A stretch of 19,801 bases of DNA, taken from Fimbriimonadaceae bacterium. Its GTDB lineage: Bacteria; Armatimonadota; Fimbriimonadia; Fimbriimonadales; Fimbriimonadaceae. Position numbers and translations under genes: made by a program. The notes below the pieces were generated by a model that worked only from the letters and a program-made list of their open reading frames with translations, was not told where the DNA came from and ran no database searches. The stretch spans positions 1 to 19,801 of the forward strand of contig JACFNW010000005.1 in the NCBI GenBank assembly GCA_019454665.1, in the 5' to 3' direction. Shown in pieces: positions 1-6,092 of this stretch. The first letter of the stretch is position 1, and each line of letters begins with the position of its first letter.

Positions 1-76
1 GCCCGTCGCGATCCTCAGCATCGGCCCGGACCGCGAGCAGACGATCGTGCTGCGCCCGGACTTGATCTGGGGCTGA
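1..76 (+). CDS. C-terminal end of an unidentified protein (partial)
   Basis: The reading frame starting at base 2 is open from the window edge to a TGA at 74-76 and gives the ending IGPDREQTIVLRPDLIWG. Every one of its 24 sense codons ends in G or C, as expected of a real gene in this GC-rich genome. The competing frame from base 1 gives an Arg/Pro-rich sequence typical of a shadow frame. Too little is visible to name a family. The next gene's -10 hexamer begins 11 bases after this stop. Confidence 0.55.
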   Translation, partial: PVAILSIGPDREQTIVLRPDLIWG

Positions 77-87
77 CGAGCCTGCGC

Positions 88-93
88 TAGAAT
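88..93 (+). promoter_or_regulatory. -10 hexamer TAGAAT of a probable leaderless promoter
   Basis: TAGAAT lies 7 nt before the ATG at 101 and there is no Shine-Dalgarno sequence between them. It decides the start of the C39-like peptidase gene: an ATG at 92 overlaps the hexamer and is less likely. No convincing -35 box is seen. Confidence 0.5.
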
Positions 94-100
94 GAGCGCC

Positions 101-1105
101 ATGGTTCCCTTGGTCGCAGCCGCTGCTCTCCTGCAGCCGATGGCCAATCGGCACAGCGTGACCATCCTTCTCGAGGAGTGGGAGCGCAAGAGCTTAGTCG
201 ATGGGCGCGTCGAGTTCTCTCAGTAGGTTTGGCGCGGCTTCGATCAGGCCATCCTAAGCTGTAACCTGGATTCGGGTTGGGCGAGCGCCGAGTACAGCCT
301 GACCGCCCGAGGGGACGGGTGGCAGTCGGCAGACTACCGTTGGGGCACGTGGTTCGCCGAGGGAGGCAGCGTGAGCGTCAAGGGCCAACGCGACGACCAC
401 GGCCGGGTGGACACCGACACGCTGGTGCTGCGCCGTCCCGCCAGCGGGTTCACGGCTCGCGTGGTCGCAACGCCCCGTTCACGCTCGAGCGTTCCCGGTT
501 CGCCTGGATTGGTGGCGGTCGCCCTGAGTCTGATGTCGCGGCCCGAGCGCGCCCCTGCGCCGTTCGGGGGCGTCCCGCGTGTGATCGAGGTGCCTCGCCG
601 CGCGCAGATGGCCTATCCCAACGGCGGCGTGCTGTGCAGCCCGACGGCCACGAGCATGGTGCTCGGCCATTGGGCCCGCGTGTTGCGCACGCCTTTCGTG
701 GACCGCGACATGCCGCTCGTGCAGCGGGGCGTCTACGATGCCGTGTACCGCGGGTGCGGCAACTGGTCGTTCAATGCCGCGTACGCAGGATCGGTGCCGG
801 GGATCCATGCCGTGGTGGGCCGGTTCAACGGGCTCGAAGATTTGGAGCGCTGCATCGCGGCGGGCTTCCCTGTGGTGTGCTCGGTCAGCAGTACCGTGAT
901 CAAGGGTCAGCCCCCCGAGCCCAACGATGGGCACTTGGTGGTGTTGGTCGGGTTCGACGAGGGCGGTCAGCCGGTATTCAACGACCCCGGTCGGAACGTG
1001 GTGCGCATGACCTACGAGCGGGAGCACTTCCGCAAGGCTTGGGCGACGAGCGACAACACGGTGTATCTGATCTGGCCCATCGGCTACACGCCGCCTTGGC
1101 TCTGA
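101..1105 (+). pseudogene. C39-like cysteine peptidase, interrupted by one in-frame amber codon
   Basis: The frame encodes a short hydrophobic N-terminus (MVPLVAAAALL, a probable signal peptide), a beta-rich N-terminal region, and a C39-like papain-fold domain. The domain shows a catalytic Cys in VLCSPTATSMVL (TGC at 635-637), a preceding Gln in RRAQMAYP, a His in DGHLVVLVGF and an Asp in FNDPGR. Such proteins are exported and cut or bind peptides outside the cell; the substrate is unknown. A TAG at 224-226 (codon 42) interrupts the frame, between FSQ and VWRGFDQAILSC. The reading frame and codon bias continue unchanged on both sides, so this is a single nonsense change or a base-call error, not a frameshift. 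A GTG at 371 could restart translation and keep the catalytic domain, but without the signal peptide. The 3' end overlaps the convergent nucleotidyltransferase gene by 22 bp. Confidence 0.75.
1083..1105. repeat. 23-bp direct repeat, copy 1 (shared gene-end sequence)
   Basis: These 23 bases match 2041-2063 at 22 positions; the only difference is C1087 versus T2045. Copy 1 encodes the last codons and stop of the C39-like peptidase (YTPPWL-stop) on the plus strand and the last codons of the nucleotidyltransferase (QSQGGV-stop) on the minus strand. Similarity stops abruptly on both sides, so it looks like a recombination or target-site boundary and not part of a larger duplication. Confidence 0.8.
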
Positions 1106-1632
1106 GCCAGCCGGGCCAGAAACAGGTCGGCTTTGTCGGCACAGCCTTCCCTCACCGACCACTCTCGGATGACTTCGAGATCGACAGGTTGCTCTCGGGC
1201 GACCAACAAGGCCTGCTCCAACGAACTGAAGTCGTTCCAATGATAGAACGCAGACAATCGGTCTCGGACGCAATCGGTGGGAGACAGGATGTGGAGCTTG
1301 CGGTTCTCCACGCTGAGCGTATCCCACCTCGTAATCAGGTCCTCGCCAACAGCTAGTGGGCCCGTCGGGAAGTCGAGGGTCAGGGGCGACAGAGGGTGAA
1401 CGTAGCTCTGACCCTCACGCCTAAAGCCGAGGTCCAGCAGCGGTGCTTCTGGTACCGCTCCCTCAGACCAAAACGCAAACACAAAGTCGAGGTCGCGCGA
1501 CTGGTAGGCACCGGATGAATACACGGTCGCGGCACCACCCCCTGTCAGGACCGCCGTATGTCCCGCCGCATCAAGGGCCGAACACACGATGGCGGCCACG
1601 CGACGCAGAGGTGTCGAAGCGTCGATGGTCAA
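1084..1632 (-). CDS. AbiEii/DUF6036-like nucleotidyltransferase, probable toxin
   Basis: This 182-residue protein has the polymerase-beta-type nucleotidyltransferase core: LTGGGAATVYSSG at residues 29-41, followed by SRDLDFVF, whose two Asp (47 and 49) would bind the catalytic metal. The spacing and the GGGA...DLD pattern resemble AbiEii-type and DUF6036 proteins, toxins of type IV-like abortive-infection modules that transfer nucleotides to a target such as tRNA. The start is a TTG whose last two bases overlap the stop of the upstream wHTH gene (TTGA at 1629-1632), so translation is probably coupled; an in-frame GTG ten codons in is an alternative. The C-terminus (QSQGGV) is encoded by the 23-bp repeat and overlaps the 3' end of the convergent peptidase gene. 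Family assignment at subfamily level is uncertain and toxicity is inferred from the gene pairing. Confidence 0.72.
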   Translation of the reverse strand: MTIDASTPLRRVAAIVCSALDAAGHTAVLTGGGAATVYSSGAYQSRDLDFVFAFWSEGAVPEAPLLDLGFRREGQSYVHPLSPLTLDFPTGPLAVGEDLITRWDTLSVENRKLHILSPTDCVRDRLSAFYHWNDFSSLEQALLVAREQPVDLEVIREWSVREGCADKADLFLARLAQSQGGV

Positions 1633-1967
1633 ATCGGTTTACCCGTCCTCCGTGGTCTGCGCCTCTCCGTCGCCAACCGCTTTTGAAGGCCAAGATCGGC
1701 CGCTCCCATGGCCGCAAGTAATGCGGAGAGCTCCTTATACGCATGAAAACGTGGGTTCAACCGTACGCGCCTCGTCTTGCCTTCGGTCACTCCGGCAAGG
1801 ACGCCTGCCAGTTCCAGACTTTCAATCGCCGCCTGGATTCGACTCGGTGCCCGACCCAGCACCCGGGCGATCTCGGCCGCGTGGGTTTCGCCCAGCAAGT
1901 GGACCGCGAGCAACGTGTCCGTCCGCGTCGCGGTTCCAAACACGCCTACTGAGCGAGGAACTGGCAT
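1629..1967 (-). CDS. Winged helix-turn-helix regulator, probable antitoxin of the nucleotidyltransferase
   Basis: The 112-residue protein has an ArsR/MarR-like winged-helix fold: TDTLLAVHLLG, then THAAEIARVLG and APSRIQAAIESLELAGVL as the helix-turn-helix, then EGKTRRVRLNPRF as the wing. A region resembling the LNP-x-x-x-x-x-EL segment seen in small regulators paired with nucleotidyltransferases follows. The C-terminus is very basic (RLATERRRPRRTGKP), which suits nucleic-acid or toxin contacts. It lies first in a two-gene operon and overlaps the toxin gene by 4 nt. The organisation resembles AbiEi/AbiEii, where the wHTH protein represses its own promoter, but it is shorter than a full AbiEi and lacks an obvious second domain. 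The ATG start is supported by TAGATT 5 nt upstream, and two palindromic operator-like repeats lie just beyond. Confidence 0.7.
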   Translation of the reverse strand: MPVPRSVGVFGTATRTDTLLAVHLLGETHAAEIARVLGRAPSRIQAAIESLELAGVLAGVTEGKTRRVRLNPRFHAYKELSALLAAMGAADLGLQKRLATERRRPRRTGKPI

Positions 1968-1972
1968 GCCCT

Positions 1973-1978
1973 AATCTA
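1973..1978 (-). promoter_or_regulatory. -10 hexamer TAGATT of the wHTH/nucleotidyltransferase operon
   Basis: On the minus strand TAGATT lies 5 nt before the ATG at 1967. It abuts the first operator-like palindrome (1980-1990), so a bound repressor would cover it. Confidence 0.5.
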
Positions 1979-1979
1979 C

Positions 1980-2016
1980 CCGATTTTCGGGTGATATCAG
2001 CCGATTTTCGGTTGAT
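1980..2016. promoter_or_regulatory. Tandem palindromic operator-like sites upstream of the wHTH gene
   Basis: Two copies of the 16-base unit CCGATTTTCGGKTGAT lie at 1980-1995 and 2001-2016, with starts exactly 21 bp apart, about two helical turns. Each contains an 11-bp palindrome, CCGA-TTT-TCGG. They sit immediately upstream of the -10 hexamer of the wHTH/nucleotidyltransferase operon, the expected place for autorepression by the wHTH protein. Binding is inferred; the repeats and symmetry are directly visible. Confidence 0.65.
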
Positions 2017-2040
2017 CGACGCGTGAGACGATGACCGGCT

Positions 2041-2063
2041 GCTATACGCCGCCTTGGCTCTGA
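2041..2063. repeat. 23-bp direct repeat, copy 2 (shared gene-end sequence)
   Basis: This is the second copy of the sequence at 1083-1105. It encodes the end of the HEPN protein (QSQGGV-stop) on the minus strand and still reads YTPPWL-stop on the plus strand, although no peptidase gene precedes it. The one differing base is synonymous in both of those readings. Confidence 0.8.
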
Positions 2064-2428
2064 AGCACCTTCAAAGCCGCCTCAAGCAGCGGCAAGTGCT
2101 GATTGGCGATGCGATCCACCAGATCCAGCGCCATCTCGGGCCTGTACGTGTGCGCGAGCAAGTTGCGGTCCTCGAACATCTCGGCCCAGAGTTCTGCCAC
2201 GTCCGGCGGTACGAGACCCGCTTGAAGTGACGCTTGTAGCACCAAGCGCGGGCCGCGTTGAGTGAATCCGAGTTCGGTCGTGCGTTGTTGGAGCGCCTTC
2301 CACGCCAGCTCGACTGCCGTGCCGAAACCCTGAAGCACGCCGGCAACGTCGCGCTTGGTTTCTACGGGCTCGCTGACGAACTCGCGGAGCGAGCCGACCG
2401 AGGTGGCGAACTTCTCAAGAGCCGTCAT
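2042..2428 (-). CDS. hepT: HEPN-domain toxin (HepT / HI0074-like)
   Basis: This 128-residue all-helical protein carries DRNLLAHTY at residues 87-95, which matches the HEPN RNase motif RX4HXY (Arg88, His93, Tyr95) of HepT toxins. In characterised MntA-HepT pairs the toxin is an RNase and the MNT antitoxin silences it by adding AMP to the motif Tyr. It belongs to the family once named nucleotidyltransferase substrate-binding proteins, and the length fits. The ATG at 2426-2428 overlaps the stop of the upstream MNT gene (ATGA), so translation is coupled; longer in-frame starts would overlap the MNT gene more. The C-terminal QSQGGV is encoded by the 23-bp repeat. RNase activity is inferred from the motif. 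Confidence 0.85.
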   Translation of the reverse strand: MTALEKFATSVGSLREFVSEPVETKRDVAGVLQGFGTAVELAWKALQQRTTELGFTQRGPRLVLQASLQAGLVPPDVAELWAEMFEDRNLLAHTYRPEMALDLVDRIANQHLPLLEAALKVLQSQGGV

Positions 2429-2724
2429 CGCTGATACACCACCTTGCCGTCCCGCTCGATCGCGGCCCGCAATTCGGGAGACACGGCCTCGATCCGGACG
2501 ACGTCGAGCTCGAACAGGCTTGGCGGCTCGTACGCCATGTCGGCGGCGAACTCGTGCCACGCACCCAGATTCCGCACGCCGTAGAACGCCAGATCGAAGT
2601 CGCTCACCGGATGATTGTCGCCGCGCGCACGTGAGCCATACAGCACGACCTTCTCGGGCTCGCACTCGCGTACGGCCCTCGAAATCGCTTTCTGGATGGA
2701 GCGCGGGAGTTCCACCTTGGTCAT
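2425..2724 (-). CDS. mntA: Minimal nucleotidyltransferase antitoxin (MntA)
   Basis: The 99-residue protein has the MNT signature at residues 30-45, GSRARGDNHPVSDFDL: GS, then ten residues, then DxD with Asp42 and Asp44 as metal ligands. Standalone MNT proteins paired with HEPN proteins act as antitoxins that AMPylate the HEPN Tyr; here the partner follows with a 4-nt overlap. The MNT-HEPN order is one of the usual ones. The ATG at 2724 was chosen because upstream in-frame starts would run back into the 3' end of flhA. No clear -10 is visible, so it may be read from a promoter in the 56-bp gap after flhA or by readthrough from flhA. Confidence 0.88.
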   Translation of the reverse strand: MTKVELPRSIQKAISRAVRECEPEKVVLYGSRARGDNHPVSDFDLAFYGVRNLGAWHEFAADMAYEPPSLFELDVVRIEAVSPELRAAIERDGKVVYQR

Positions 2725-2780
2725 CCTACCCGTCGCCCCAAGACAGCCTCGCCGGCCCGCATGGTGGGGTGCTGCCGACT

Positions 2781-4850
2781 CTACGCTGCGGCAGCCTTGA
2801 TCTGCCCCACGAATTCGACCTCGGCCTTCGGCGCGACCTCGTTGTACGCGAGCACGCTCAGGGTCGGGAGGTACCGCTCCAACAGGCGGCGGAGGGCCAG
2901 TCGAAGCTGCGAGCTGCACAGGAGCACCACGTTGTAGCCTTGGGCCATCGCCGCTTCCATCTCGCCGCTCAACCGCGAAACCAAGTCGCGCTGGCGGTCG
3001 GGCTCGAGAATCAGCGCCGAGCCCATGCTGGTCACGTTGACGCTCTCGACGAGCGCACGCTCCAGACTCGGATCGAGCGTGAGGCAGTACAAACGGTTGT
3101 CCTGGTCCACAAACTGTCGCGTGATGGTGCGCGCGATCGCCGACCGGACGAGTTCGCCCAGTTGCTCGGGGTCCTTGGTGCGCGCACCGTAATCGGCCAT
3201 CGTTTCCAGAATGGTGACCAGGTCGCGGATGGGGACGCGCTCGCGGAGCAGGTGCTGCAGTACTTTCTGCACGTCGCCCACGTTCAGCACGTTGGGCACG
3301 AGTTCGTCCACCACGGCGGCGTTTTCTTCCTTAGCTTTGTCGAGCAAAGCGACGACGTCTTGGCGGCTGAGGAGTTCGGCGGCGTACTGCTTGACCACCT
3401 CGCTCAAGTGCGTCGAAATGACGGCGCTGGGCTCGATGACGGTGTAGCCCGAACGCTCGGCCTGCTCGCGCAGACGGTCCGAAATCCACAAGGCGTCCAA
3501 GTTGAAAACGGGGTCCTTGGTGGGCGTTCCCAGCACGGGCGTGAGGACCGCTCCGCTGTCCACGGCCAGCAGGCCATCGGGCACGATCTCGCCCCGCGCG
3601 ACCTCCTCGCCACGAATCTTGACGACATACTCGCGGGCGCCGATGTGGACGCTGTCGCGGATGCGGACCATGGGCATCACGTAGCCCAGTTCGAGGCCGA
3701 TCTGGCTGCGCGTGGCCTTCACGCGGTCGCTCAGGTCGCCGCCGACGCGCACATCCGCCAGCCGGGTCAGGGCATGACCGATCTCGATTTCGACGGGGTT
3801 GAGCGGAGGCAAAACGGTGACGGGGCTATCGGGCGCCGCATGGGCTGGGGGCTTGGCACCCTCGGCCTTCTTGTCCTTGGCTTCTTTGGCGATCCGGGCC
3901 TGATCTTTGCCCAGCACTCGGTAGGCGAAGAAGCACAGGCCGCCCGCCGCCATGAACATCAGCGTCGGAAAGCCGGGGACGAACGCCATCGCCGTGAGCG
4001 TGATGCCGGCAAGGCCGATCGCCTTGGGCTGGCCAAGGACCTGCTTGGTGACCTCGCTGCCCATGCTCTTCTCCTGGCCGGCTCGCGTGACCATCAGGCC
4101 GCTGGCCGTGGAGATGAGCAACGCGGGAAGCTGGCTGACCAAACCCTCGCCGACCGAGAGCAGCGCATACGTCTGGAGCACCTGAAGCGGGTCGCCTTGC
4201 CCGCGCATGAACCCGACCGCGAAGCCGCCGATGATGTTGACGACCGTGATCAGGATGCTGGCGATGGCGTCGCCCTTGATGAACTTGCTCGCGCCGTCCA
4301 TCGCGCCGTAGAAGTCGGCCTCGCGCTTGACGTGCTGGCGTCGGGCGCGCGCGCCTTCCTCGTCAATGAGCCCAGCGCCCAGGTCGGCGTCGATCGCCAT
4401 CTGCTTGCCTGGCATGGCGTCCAAGGTGAACCGGGCGACCACTTCGCTGACGCGTCCCGCACCGTTCGTGATGACGATGAACTGGACGATCATCAGGATG
4501 ATGAACGCGACGAAGCCGACGACGAAGTCGCCGCCCATCACGAAGTTGCCGAACGTCTCGATGACGTGTCCCGCGCTTCCCGTGCCGAGAATGAGCTTGG
4601 TGGCCGCGATGCTGAGGGCAAGCCGATAGAGCGTGGTGAGCAACAGCACGCTCGGGAAGACGCTGAATTCGAGGAGGTCGCTGACGTTCACCGAGACGAG
4701 CAGGATGATCAGCGCCATCGCCATCGCCCCGACCAACCCGAGGTCGAGCAGCCAATGCGGCAGGGGCAGCACCAACATCGCCACAATGGCGAACAGACCG
4801 ACGCCCAGCATGAGGTCGGTGTGCTTCAGCATGTTCTGCATGGTGGCCAT
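2781..4850 (-). CDS. flhA: Flagellar export gate protein FlhA
   Basis: The 689-residue protein matches FlhA (FHIPEP family) in length and layout. A membrane half of about eight helices spans residues 15-320, with the family signature region TLYRLALSIAATK, the loop TNGAGRVSEVVARF and DAMPGKQMAIDADLGAG. A charged linker (KEAKDKKAEG) follows, then a large cytoplasmic domain to the C-terminus. FlhA is the main component of the type III export gate, which uses the proton gradient to secrete rod, hook and filament subunits. The start is ATG 4850 or, three codons on, ATG 4841; neither has a clear Shine-Dalgarno sequence. No other flagellar gene is present in the window, so it is separated from any flagellar operon. 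The virulence paralogue SctV is less likely because the context shows no injectisome genes. Confidence 0.93.
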   Translation of the reverse strand: MATMQNMLKHTDLMLGVGLFAIVAMLVLPLPHWLLDLGLVGAMAMALIILLVSVNVSDLLEFSVFPSVLLLTTLYRLALSIAATKLILGTGSAGHVIETFGNFVMGGDFVVGFVAFIILMIVQFIVITNGAGRVSEVVARFTLDAMPGKQMAIDADLGAGLIDEEGARARRQHVKREADFYGAMDGASKFIKGDAIASILITVVNIIGGFAVGFMRGQGDPLQVLQTYALLSVGEGLVSQLPALLISTASGLMVTRAGQEKSMGSEVTKQVLGQPKAIGLAGITLTAMAFVPGFPTLMFMAAGGLCFFAYRVLGKDQARIAKEAKDKKAEGAKPPAHAAPDSPVTVLPPLNPVEIEIGHALTRLADVRVGGDLSDRVKATRSQIGLELGYVMPMVRIRDSVHIGAREYVVKIRGEEVARGEIVPDGLLAVDSGAVLTPVLGTPTKDPVFNLDALWISDRLREQAERSGYTVIEPSAVISTHLSEVVKQYAAELLSRQDVVALLDKAKEENAAVVDELVPNVLNVGDVQKVLQHLLRERVPIRDLVTILETMADYGARTKDPEQLGELVRSAIARTITRQFVDQDNRLYCLTLDPSLERALVESVNVTSMGSALILEPDRQRDLVSRLSGEMEAAMAQGYNVVLLCSSQLRLALRRLLERYLPTLSVLAYNEVAPKAEVEFVGQIKAAAA

Positions 4851-4933
4851 GGAGTCTCGGCGGGCGGATGGACGCCCCGTTGGTTCATATCGGCAGAAAT
4901 GCCAGGTCTTGGAGGGTTCGGGGCGGGCGTCGG

Positions 4934-4939
4934 TAAACT
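4934..4939 (+). promoter_or_regulatory. -10 hexamer TAAACT before the polyprenyl synthase GTG
   Basis: TAAACT is 7 nt before the GTG at 4947, the same hexamer and spacing as at 11491. This supports GTG 4947 over the upstream in-frame ATG at 4899. Confidence 0.5.
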
Positions 4940-4946
4940 GCCCGGC

Positions 4947-5825
4947 GTGCCTTCGGTGTTGCCGGAATTGCAGGCGTTGGCCTTGCGCGTGGACGAGCGT
5001 CTCGACGCGTTGCTACCCTCCCCCGATCGGCGGCCATCCCATCTCCACCAGGCGATGCGGTACTCGTGTCTCGCGCCGGGGAAGCGGCTGCGTCCGGGAC
5101 TGTGCCTGGCTTCGGCGGCAGCGGTCGGAGGCCACGAATCGGATGCGATGGACGCCGCGTGCGCCATCGAAATGCTCCACTGCTTCTCGCTGATCCACGA
5201 CGACCTGCCCGCGATCGACGACGACCACCTGCGGCGGGGACGACCCACCTGCCACATCGTCTACGGCGAAGCCATCGCCGTGCTGGCCGGGGACGCCCTG
5301 TTCGCACTTGCCCTGGAGGTCCTGGCCACGATGGAGGCCTCGCCCGAGGTCCGGGTGCGGGCGTTGCAGATTCTCACTCGCGCGGCGGGCTCCGATGGCT
5401 TGGTGGGCGGCGAGGTGGTGGACGTCGAAGCCGAAGGCAGCGAACCCGATGCCGACACGCTGCACTACATCCACACGCGCAAGACGGGCGCGTTGATGGC
5501 GGCATCGTGCGAGATCGGGGCCTTGGTCGGCGGCGGCTCACCGGAGCAGGTCGCGGCACTCGGGCGGTTCGGCTTGGCTCTCGGGCTGGCGTTCCAGATC
5601 GCCGACGACCTGCTCAACGAGTTGGGTTCCGAGGACCAGTTGGGCAAAGCGGCGGGCAGCGACCGGGCAAGAGGCAAGGCCACTTATCCCGCGTTGTATG
5701 GCGTCGAGCGCTCGCGCGAGATGGCTCGCCAGACCGTGGACGTCGCCGTCCGAGAGTTGGCCTGCGTGCGAGACGCCGGGATGTTGCGCGGCCTCGCCGA
5801 GTTCTCGATCGAGCGGTTGGCCTGA
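4947..5825 (+). CDS. ispA: Short-chain (farnesyl/geranylgeranyl) diphosphate synthase
   Basis: The 292-residue protein belongs to the trans-isoprenyl diphosphate synthase family, which condenses isopentenyl diphosphate with allylic diphosphates in the cytoplasm to make C15-C20 chains. Visible motifs are GKRLRP (45-50), the first Asp-rich motif SLIHDDLPAIDDD (Asp85, Asp86, Asp91), LRRGRPTCH, TRKTGAL (Lys179) and the second Asp-rich region FQIADDLLNELG. The second motif reads DDxxN (Asp220, Asp221, Asn224) where most homologues have DDxxD. The GTG start at 4947 follows a TAAACT hexamer; GTG 4956 and ATG 4899 are alternatives. Product chain length cannot be fixed from sequence, though bulky residues before the first motif (CFSLIH) suit FPP or GGPP. 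It is divergent from flhA with about 96 bp between starts. Confidence 0.88.
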   Translation: MPSVLPELQALALRVDERLDALLPSPDRRPSHLHQAMRYSCLAPGKRLRPGLCLASAAAVGGHESDAMDAACAIEMLHCFSLIHDDLPAIDDDHLRRGRPTCHIVYGEAIAVLAGDALFALALEVLATMEASPEVRVRALQILTRAAGSDGLVGGEVVDVEAEGSEPDADTLHYIHTRKTGALMAASCEIGALVGGGSPEQVAALGRFGLALGLAFQIADDLLNELGSEDQLGKAAGSDRARGKATYPALYGVERSREMARQTVDVAVRELACVRDAGMLRGLAEFSIERLA

Positions 5826-5841
5826 GGGAGTGGCTTTCTTC

Positions 5842-5913
5842 GGGGTGCCACGGTCTGTGCGGGTCGAGGTCTGTCGCCGACCGTGACCTTCCGTCCCCGC
5901 CAGACCGTGATCC
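5842..5913 (+). repeat. REP-like structured repeat, unit 1
   Basis: The unit begins GGGGTGCCACGGTCTG and ends CAGACCGTGATCC. Arms 5849-5857 and 5901-5909 pair over 9 bp, then after a single unpaired T at 5858, 5859-5863 pairs with 5896-5900. It lies just after the polyprenyl synthase stop. Unit 2 is nearly identical 85 bp downstream. Confidence 0.8.
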
Positions 5914-5926
5914 AACCACAGTGCCA

Positions 5927-5997
5927 GGGGTGCCACGGTCTGTGCGGGTCGAGGTTGTCGCCGACCGTGACCTTCCGTCCCCGCCAGACCGTGATCC
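5927..5997 (+). repeat. REP-like structured repeat, unit 2
   Basis: This copy matches unit 1 (5842-5913) apart from a one-base deletion near the centre. The two form a direct tandem with a period of 85 bp and a 13-bp unrelated spacer. Confidence 0.8.
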
Positions 5998-6011
5998 GCT
6001 CACGAATCGTA

Positions 6012-6080
6012 CACGGCCTGCCGGGCAGCAAGTCGGCAACATCCCAAGGGCGATCGGGCCCGGGCAGGCCGTGGCACCCC
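6012..6080 (-). repeat. REP-like structured repeat, unit 3, inverted and diverged
   Basis: Read on the minus strand it begins GGGGTGCCACGGCCTG and ends CAGGCCGTG. The T-to-C change in one arm is matched by A-to-G in the other, and the one-base bulge after the 9-bp outer stem is kept. The middle is unrelated to units 1 and 2. It ends 12 bp before the stop of the TPR gene. Confidence 0.75.
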
Positions 6081-6092
6081 GGTCAGAATCGC

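Noticed and set aside
371..1105. C39-like peptidase as a normal gene starting at GTG 371
   Set aside because: The frame upstream of 371 has the same codon bias and continues a beta-rich domain back to a signal peptide and a TAGAAT promoter, so 371 is at best a restart site.
1083..2063. Shared QSQGGV ending as protein homology between the nucleotidyltransferase and HEPN protein
   Set aside because: The folds are unrelated and the match is at DNA level over exactly 23 bp, covering the peptidase stop on the other strand as well.
2355..4898. Very long open frame on the plus strand opposite flhA, running on into the polyprenyl synthase frame
   Set aside because: It is antisense to a clear flhA, gives an Asp/His/Arg-rich sequence with no family resemblance, and reflects GC-rich codon use on the other strand. 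Only the part from 4947 is real.
4899..4946. ATG 4899 as the start of the polyprenyl synthase
   Set aside because: It would add a Gly-rich stretch and would place the TAAACT hexamer inside the gene; GTG 4947 has the same hexamer and spacing as the amidohydrolase gene.
5842..5997. CRISPR array
   Set aside because: There are only two direct units of about 72 bp with a 13-bp spacer, the units are themselves hairpins, and no cas gene is present.
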